From assembly GCA_021018995.1 (NCBI GenBank), contig CM037585.1:125578831-125642830 (forward strand): a stretch of 64,000 nucleotides of DNA, given 5' to 3'. How positions within the stretch are numbered: the stretch's first letter is position 1; each line of letters opens with the position of its first letter. Of this stretch, positions 47,401-56,400 are shown piece by piece. The notes below the pieces were generated by a model, which saw only the letters and a program-made list of their open reading frames with translations, had not been told where the DNA came from and ran no database searches. The stretch comes from Chloranthus sessilifolius (Eukaryota > Streptophyta > Magnoliopsida > Chloranthales > Chloranthaceae). The translations under genes and the position numbers were made by a program.

Positions 47401-50400
47401 GGAGGTTGCCATCATCTCTCTATCTCTTGCTCCATCCAAGGCTACCGTGATCAAGGTTGTCAACTCGTGAATCAGATCGTAAATAATTTTCCTCAGAAAA
47501 TGAATCGAATCGTAAATCGTAAGATTTAATCGGGTTTTTGAACAGAATGTAAAAAATAAGAGAAAATATTTAAAAAAATCAAGAAAGTAGGAAAATGCAA
47601 TACATATAAAATTTTCAACCATTTCTAATACATTTGACTCCCAAAAGGCCATAAAACGTTTTCATTTCATCATTTGACCTATTGTTGTTCATTCCTGTAA
47701 ATTCTCCTGTAATTTTGGATGTGTATGACATCTATCTAGATAAAATATGTATGAGTGTGTGAGTGTGTGAGTGTATGAGACGCTGATAGTATGAGACTAT
47801 AAATATGTCAAAAAACCAAAAACAATCGATAGAGAGCAATCACTCTAATGGCTTAAAATATATAAGATGTAATAAAAGTTCACTTTATAAAATCTTGAAA
47901 CTCATCAATCGATAGTAGATTTTGTTGAAGATCCAATTCTTAGTAAAAAAAGTATTCATTTGCTCCTAGACAATGTAAAACAAAAAAGAAAAGGTATTTA
48001 GTTTTGTTCAACGATCATGGAGACTTAAAATATAGTATTTCCCGTAAAACAACTCATAAAAACTCTAAAGAAGCTTTTAACAACTTAAAAAGATGTTTAA
48101 TAAGCATAAAATAAGATGGAATAAGTGTTTGGGGGGCTTTTTAGTAAAAAGAAAACAAACAAAAGTTACTTTAAGTGACATTGCGCAAGTTGCAACATGA
48201 CAGACTCAAATCATACAATTCGATTTGAATCTACGATTGAAATGGATTTTATGATTCAAAAAAGATTTGACCGATTTCAGGTAAATTGCGATTTAAATCG
48301 AAATAGGTACGATTAGAATAGTAGACAACCATGACCAGGATAAAGAGAGACGTAGAGAACGTTCTTCTTGCAATCATACCATCAAACAAGATCACCAGCA
48401 TGGATCGAAGAACAAGAAGATTAAGATACGAGAAAAGGAAATCATTAACGAACAAGTGAATTTATTTTTAATTAATTAATCGAGACTATATCCTATTTAG
48501 ATGTTACAGTTTGTATCAAAGCAAGATCGGTTGAATCGATCATTCAAAACCATCGATTATGATTAAAATTTAATTGTTTTAATGGATCTTCGTTGTTTAT
48601 GAGATTTGATCATAATTCAAGAAAGATCATGAGATTCTTTTTTATTTTATGAAAATCTATATCAATTTGTAAAAACAATGTATTCTTGTTTTAGTAGTTA
48701 GGTTTGATCTATTGAGAAAAAATTGATGCTCTGGTCTTTTGTTTGAAAAAAAAAATGTCCGTTTGGTGCACCATCCGGCCACCGCTAGCAACTGGATGAA
48801 TTGACCAGTTATCGGCGATCGTTCGGTGCCAAGCACCCTTGCCCCCGACACTGAGGATTGGACTGACAAAAGAAGTCGCTTTCAGACTTCCAGAAATCTG
48901 ATCTTTAAGATTTCGAGTGCCATGGGCGCGTATCCTGTAGGGAGGGGAAGGAGGTGCTTCCCCCTCGAAGACCGTGCATTTGAAAAATAAAAAAGATGTT
49001 GACCTTTCTTGAATCAGACAGGACTGGTACACGATGAACTGGGTTCGGCTCGGGTCTAGACTGCCAGTTCTCGATGAACCAGGTCGGCTCATGTCTGGAC
49101 CGAATGGTTCACGTTGAACAAGGCCGGCTCAGGATGAACCAAATCGGCCCAGACCTATTGAACCCCTTTTGTATTTAATCGTAATCTTGGGCTTGTTTTA
49201 TTTTCGTGATTTTGCACTCGATATAAGTATGATTTTGTCCCATGAGCAGTCGATTTTTATCTACTTGACGAGAGGTATACATTGGGCCAGTTATTGAGAG
49301 ACTGTTTGAGACCGTTATAAATTATTTTAAGCCCCTTAAAGTTTGAGAACTTTTAACTCTAATAGCCTTATTTTAAGTTCAGTTTTAGGCCATAAGATGT
49401 TATTTTGCACGGATTTATGGGCCCTTCCTAATCGACTTGAAAAAAGTAGCATTTAAAACAATGATTGTTTGATATTTTAGTTCCTTTTATTTCTATTCCA
49501 TCATGTCTTGTTCAATTATTAAAAGCATATGTATTTTAGTAACTGGCTGATTATGTGGTTTTGAGTTGCTCACATTCTTTACACAAGATCAAAATTTATT
49601 TACCTTGATTAGTTTGATCATTAATTGTTATAATTTTTCCTCATTAATGGATAGTAAGAATAAATGTGAAAAACCTAGAAGTAGTTTTTGAAACCCTTGA
49701 ATGAGACATAATAGAGTTGAATGAGATTTAGGTCGTACCTTAGAGGTCAAGGTAGACTGGTAAAATGAGCGTTTGATGGTCCGTAACTGAAATAAGCCGA
49801 GGTTTGCTCAAATGTGACTACCTATATAGGTTGCATGATTCTTGAGACTTGTGTCATTATCATCGGGCTGGCATATGCCTGCATGAGACTTCCAACTTCT
49901 GGCCAAAGCTGATTTAGGAGTTTGATGTAGGTAGAGTGAATAAACTAATCATAAGTGTTGAATGAAGAGAAGGACAATCTTTTTGGCTAAAGCTGATGGA
50001 GAGTTTGGATCAAACGTACAACACGAGTGGTTAGGTCTATGCATGTTTTCTTAAACAAGATCTTGGGAAGCAATCTGCATGTCAAAAATTTCTGCCCAAA
50101 GGTGATGTTGAGACATACGATTGGGTTGTCCCGAAGGATGAAAGTTTACACATGCTTGACATTCTATATATTGGAATCAGACCTAGGGTTCGAATTAAAT
50201 CGTTGGAGAGTAGTTAGTGACATATGGTCATAGTTCGTAATAAACATTTAGTGACATATGGTCATAATTCGTGATAAACATTTAGTGACATATGGTCATA
50301 ACATAATCTTCAAGAACACTCTATGACAAATGGTTGTGACGTATCCCTGTGGATAGCTAATAATGTATAGTCTTAGATCTATCATGCATATGATCGTGAC

Positions 50401-53400
50401 GTATTCTGTGTGGAATAGTTAGTGATATATGATCAAAATGTTTAATAAGATATAAATATGCATGACATAATTCTTAGTGCTTACCAGTGATATGAGATCG
50501 TTATTTTAGACAGCCATTGACGGGTTTGTCATTCATACACAACTAGCTGGTGTTGAGCCTCTGAATGACTTAAACTATTCATCGTGTCGTATGATTATTG
50601 ATACATCGTTAGGATATACGGATTATGATTTCATACTTATAAAGGATGAGCCTCCCGCACTAACTAAAAATTCTACAAAACTATTGAAAATTGTTTTGTT
50701 AGATGGGAAAAGGTTAATCGAATGGCCATCATGATGATTCGTTGATCGATTAGTGAGACTTTTAGGGGTGAGATGAAACATACAATACAGCTAAAGAACT
50801 TACGAAAATATATTAGAGATCAGTTCATGGGAACGCAAAAGTCTCTAGAGTACTCTTATTTCACGCAATTGGTATACATGAGATGATGGAAATGAGAGTG
50901 TGTGTGTGAGCACATTCTGAAGATATTAGTGTGTGCTATAGGGCTCCGAGAGCCAGGCACTACCTTTGGTGATGATCTTGTGGTTCACCTGGTTGTTTAT
51001 GTGCTTTTGCCCTCTTTAGATACTTCAAGGTGAACAACAAGGCTCAAGAGATGAAGTCAGACCTTACTCAGTTGATTTCTCTATGTGATTGGGAGGAGTG
51101 CCTGAGAGCTACTAAAGTCTAGTTTGTGCATATGGCTATCAGAGCATCAAGCCCTAAAAACTACAAGAAACCTATAATTAGAACTTCAATTGAAAGTGAC
51201 ATGGAGTAGGGAATCATGAGAAGAAAACTAAAGCTAAAAATCTAAAATGTTGGCACAAGAAGCAAAAGGGACACCTTCAGAGGGACTGCCATCCTGGTTT
51301 AAAATACCAGTTTTCCAATACGTATCGTCGAACTCCAAAACCGATATGTATCGTCCGATACGTATCAGTTCCGAGCGATACATTGGTATCTATCGTCCAA
51401 CACATACCCATATTTATGTATATGCATCAGTATGATACATTCACAATATCGTATTGGTGACCTCTGAAACTGATACGTATTGTCCTGTTCTTATCGGTTT
51501 CGAACGAGATTTTGAACCATGACTGCCACATGTTCAAGTATTTCTTGAAGCAGATCAAAGGAGGAGTATCTCAGCCCGAGCAGCCCCAGAACTGAAATAT
51601 CATTTCATCTTTTATTTTCGCACAAACTATCATTGGTTGTTTGACGTTGTTTTTTTTAACATGGTTTATTAATGGTTTCTTTAAAATGTTATGGATAGTT
51701 AATGCCTTTTATGATTAAGTTATTCTATTGTTCATTGATTAGTATTACAAATTGCGAGATCAGTGAGAGTTTGTAATCTTAGGACTATGATCTCCGTATC
51801 GATTTGATGTTATCAGACTGCACTGTTTCAGTAGGAGATGTCTCACAAAGTTTGATGAGTGTTGATTATGATTGATGCATCACGTTATTGTTATTGTGCA
51901 CGTGTTATTGAGACTATATGTGATTATAGTATGACCATTTGCATGAGGATTGTATCACATAGCAGAGTAGTGAGGTTGTGCCTCATTTTGTCGAGATTGC
52001 TTGGTCCAGATGTGATTAAGCATCACATCGGTAACCCTTTGTTTGATAGTTTCGTGATGTGGAGTCACAAGTGAGGAGCTAGTAATGTATCAAAATGACA
52101 TAACTTTAGGGGTATAAAGCATGACGAACATAAGAATGGCACAAATATGTGTGTTGCCTAGTGTCACTAAGTAAAAGCTTAGGCTCATTAATGATGTAAG
52201 TTTTGTGATCATGGATTGCCTGATGTCGATTCAGTAAGATAATACTATGAGCGCCATCATCCTTCATTGGTAGTGTTCTTGAACCTAGGTGGTTGTTAAG
52301 AAGCATCAAGAAAGTGGGGATTGATGTTTTAAAAATTAAAATGGATGCCCATTCGTTTTTTGGAGTCTATCAACCCATAGAGTCGTTTTTAAAATGACTT
52401 ATTTTTAATGTATAGACCAAGTTCGAGAATATTAGAAATTTTGTGTGGTCAATACATTAACTTATCTAGTTTCCATCTATAATTGGGTTAGATCTTTGAC
52501 CACATGTATCTCGAGACATTAAGACATGCCTATTTGAAAGTGAACCTCTTAATTTAGAAACCTTGATGGATTAGGATTCTAAATAAAATGATTTATATAG
52601 GGTTGTCGTCCCCTCTCTATCCCAACTAGCCAGTTGCTTCATCCAAGGCTACGGTGATAAAGAGAGAGGTAGAACACCTTCTTCTTCCAGCTATACCATC
52701 AACCAAGATCACTGGCGTGGATCGAAGAAGAAGATTAAGATACGAGAAAGGAAAATATCAAAGAACAATTAAGTGAATTTACTTTTAATTAATGCTATTT
52801 CGATTGATCGAAGCGAGACTAAATTCTATTTAGATGTTATAGGAATATCTTATTTCTATTTATCAACGTTTTATTCCATTTTTTAAAGATGCTTTCTAAA
52901 AATAAAAAAGCTAAAATAACACAACCGTTGATAACCAATGCTGATACCCAAGTGGCTGATATGGCCAACGATACCAATGCATGCCTTTTGTCATTTCCAC
53001 AAACGCAATCCAAAAGCCATTCTTCCCATCATATAATCAAAGGAACTCCAGCCCACCACATTGCATGCCTTTTTCATATCAAGATTGCGATTGATACTCA
53101 AAGTCAGCATTCGATATCTTGAATCAAACCATTTGTGCGCCACAAGTCACATCTAGGATAAAAGCCCCATGATTTGTTTTTTTTTTTCTGTTTTTATTTA
53201 ATTTACTGTTGATAACCAATGTCGATACCCCAAGTGGCTGATATGGCCACCGATACCAATGCATGCCTTTTGTCATTTCCACAAATGCAACCCAAACCTC
53301 ATTCTTCCCACAATCAAAGGAACTCTAGTCCACCAAATTGCGTGCCTTTTCCATATCAAGATTGTGAATGATACTCAAAGTCGCCATTTGATTTCTTGAA

Positions 53401-56400
53401 TCAAAACATTTTTGTGCCACCAATCACATCTAGGAATTGTGCCATTGAAAAAAAAGCCCATTGATTTGGTTTTTTATTTTATTCATTATTGGCTTCAACT
53501 GGTTGCTAAGACTTTTTTATATTCTTGTAAAAGCTCCCTAGCAAATTTATAGGTGTAAATCTTTCGACTCTTTGGTGTGTTAGTAGTATAATAGAGATCT
53601 AGTCATGGTGTGTCTTATCAATGTTGTGTGTGTATATAACAGGGTCATTTAATATAAAAGCTAATGAGATCATTATTCTCAATATGCTAATTTTCTCCTA
53701 ATCTTCTTCTGATCTCTCTCTCTACCCTAAACCTCTCTAAACTAAACCCTAAAACACAGTAATCAAACCATAATCTCCTCTCTCTTCTCAACTCCAACTT
53801 GGTATCAGAGACCACGTTACAACCCTAAACCCATCGCCCCTTCCCCTCTCGCTGATGTCAGCAAGGTCAAACCTTTTGACCTTTGTTTGACCCGAAACTG
53901 ACCCCATCTGGATCGATTTTTTATGGCCTCCATCTTCTTCTCCTGTGGAATTCTCATCTGAGTCCTCTATTATGGAGTTTCGAAGGCCTCTTTCTTTGCC
54001 CTACAACTCCATCGATCCACTTTCTCCTTCAGATCTGTGACATGTGTGGTGTGATTGCTGCTCAAAGCTGGTAGCTTATGTCTCGATTCATCAACAAAGA
54101 CCTTTGGAACTGGTCTTGCCCTATTTGGACAAGTATTGAGGAATCTATGGCAATTTTGGCGATTTTTTGTGAGTTCTATATCTGGAATTTCTGCACAATT
54201 TTTTTTTCTCTTGGTTTCCTGCTTGTCTTGCTTGTCTCGGTCCTCTTCGACGACATATATACATATTTTTTGGCTATTCATGGCTGTGTGAAGAATTTTT
54301 TATTGGACGATTCTCTTCTTTTTTTTCTTATGGATTATGGGGCTGTTTTTTGGACTGATTGAGGGCATTCATATGGTGTGATTTTTTGTTCTTACTTGGA
54401 TTATATTCTTACTTGAATCATCATGGGGGACAAATATATTGGAATGAGTTCAGTTTCGGACAATCTTCCTTCAAGTATCACTACCATCAAATTGAATTTC
54501 AAGAAATGTCTTCAATGGAAGCAGGCTATCATGTTATATTTTCAAGGGCGTGAGAAAATAGGTCTTCTTACTGGCACCACACCCAAATCTAAACAAGGAT
54601 CTTCTGAATTATCTGACTGGGAGGTGGATAATGTCATTATTCTCTGGTGGTTGTTTAATTCCATGGAACCTAATATCTCTAGAACTTTTATATTCTATGA
54701 GGCTGAGTCTGAGCTATGGAGCAAGCTTGAGGAAACGTTTGCTCCCACTGAACATGATACTTGTATTTATCAGCTTACACATGGTATTGCAGAGTGTAGG
54801 CAAGGGGACTTGTCCATGGGAGAGTACTTTAGTACCCTACAGAGTATGCGGGAGGAGCTCAGTCATTATGAACCTCTTTCCAAGTTTACTGACGCTGTTA
54901 CCTTTGTTTTGACTAAGAGATGAGCGACAACAGATTTACACTTTTTTGGGGGGTCTTGGACCTGAGTATTAGCAGACTGGGACTCAGATTCTCACCACAC
55001 ATCCCCTTCCATCTCTTAGCACAGTTTACGGCATTCTATTTTCTGAGGAGCAGCGACGGTCCATTATGTCTTCTTCTGCTCCTGCGTCGACTGAGAGTTC
55101 TACATTTATTATCGATTCTCTTCCACAGGTCTGTCGTGGACGAGGTTCAGATCGAGGATGCGGTCGGGGCCGTGGTGCTAGAGGATGTAGTCGTTCTTCA
55201 GCTCATTGTTCTCACTGTGGTAAAGTGGGACATGATCGAGATCAGTGCTTCAAATTATATGGCTATCCTGATTCTTTTCAGCAATGTTCATTTGCTCATA
55301 CAGCTATACAGCTTCTGGTTCTGAGACTGTTGTTGATACTAGTACTTCTTCCTTCAATTCACTAGGTACCTTACGGGCCGATGTATTAGAAATGGTTCGT
55401 ATTGAGTTGAGGACACGTTCCACTGCAGCTCCTTCTCATGCTGTCAGTTCCATCACTTCTCCTGGAGTTTCAGGTATATCTGCATTCACTGCTTCCACCT
55501 CTCCATCTTCTCCTCGCTAGGTTATTTATTCTGGCACTACAGACCACATGACAGGTGAGTTGCAGGGCTTTTTCATTTATGCACCTCCTAGTGGCTCTAC
55601 TCAGGTTTGATTGGCTGATGGTTCCTTCACGCCCGTTCTTGGAGTGGGCACTATTCCTTTGTCCTCTTCCCTTTCCTGTCCCACACACTTCATGTTTATA
55701 ATTTTTCAACTAATTTACTTTCTGTAAGTCGTCTTGCTAAGCAACTAAATTGTTGTCACATTCTATCCTTACTGTCTTTTGCAGGAGCTGTCTTCGAGGA
55801 AGATTGTTGGTAGAGGCATAGAGCGCGGGGGACTCTATTTTGATGATGGGATGGATAATTTGGCAGCCTCTGTTGCTGTTTCTGAGGATGTTTCCCCTTC
55901 TTTGTTTTTAAAAACTTCATTGTCTATACTTACTACTAGTGATACATTAGCTTTGTGGCATGCCCATTTGGGGCAGGGCATATTGGTTTTAGAACTCTTT
56001 GCGCCTTTCTTCCCAGTTTTAAGTCCTTATGCACTTCTGTTCAATTTAAATGTGAAATCTGTGAGTTGTCTAAACACATTCGTGCTTCATATCCTGCCCA
56101 CTCACATTGTTCTCATGCTTCTTTTGATTTAGTGCATTCTGATGTTTGGCATCCTTCCCCTCTTGTATCTATTGATGGATTTAAATATTATGTTCTATTT
56201 ATTGATGATTATACCCGGCCTACTTTGGTATATCTTTTAAAATCAAAAGATGACGTGTTACACAAATTTCAAGATTTTCACTTCATGGTGAAGACTAAGT
56301 ATAGGAGTTGGGCATGCATGATATACATGCTCCAGAATGAGGGGGAGTGTTAGTGTTATTGGTATGTTAGTAGTATAATAGAGTTTAGTCATGGTGTGTC

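Larger units (their letters stand above)
47225..52841 (+). mobile_element. Gag-only LTR retrotransposon (TR-GAG-like) fossil, copy 2
   Basis: The 5' LTR is 47225-48508 (about 394 bp without its MITE) and starts TGTTAGAAATTTTGTG; the 3' LTR is 52430-52841. A primer-binding site relic (TTTGTATCAAAGC) lies at 48510-48522. The gag-like region is at about 50500-51600, with a CCHC-type knuckle near 51245-51290 interrupted by a MITE. As in copy 1, no pol domain is present, and the remaining interior is non-coding but conserved between the copies. No matching 5-bp target duplication was found. It is an old fossil with many breaks. Confidence 0.8.
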
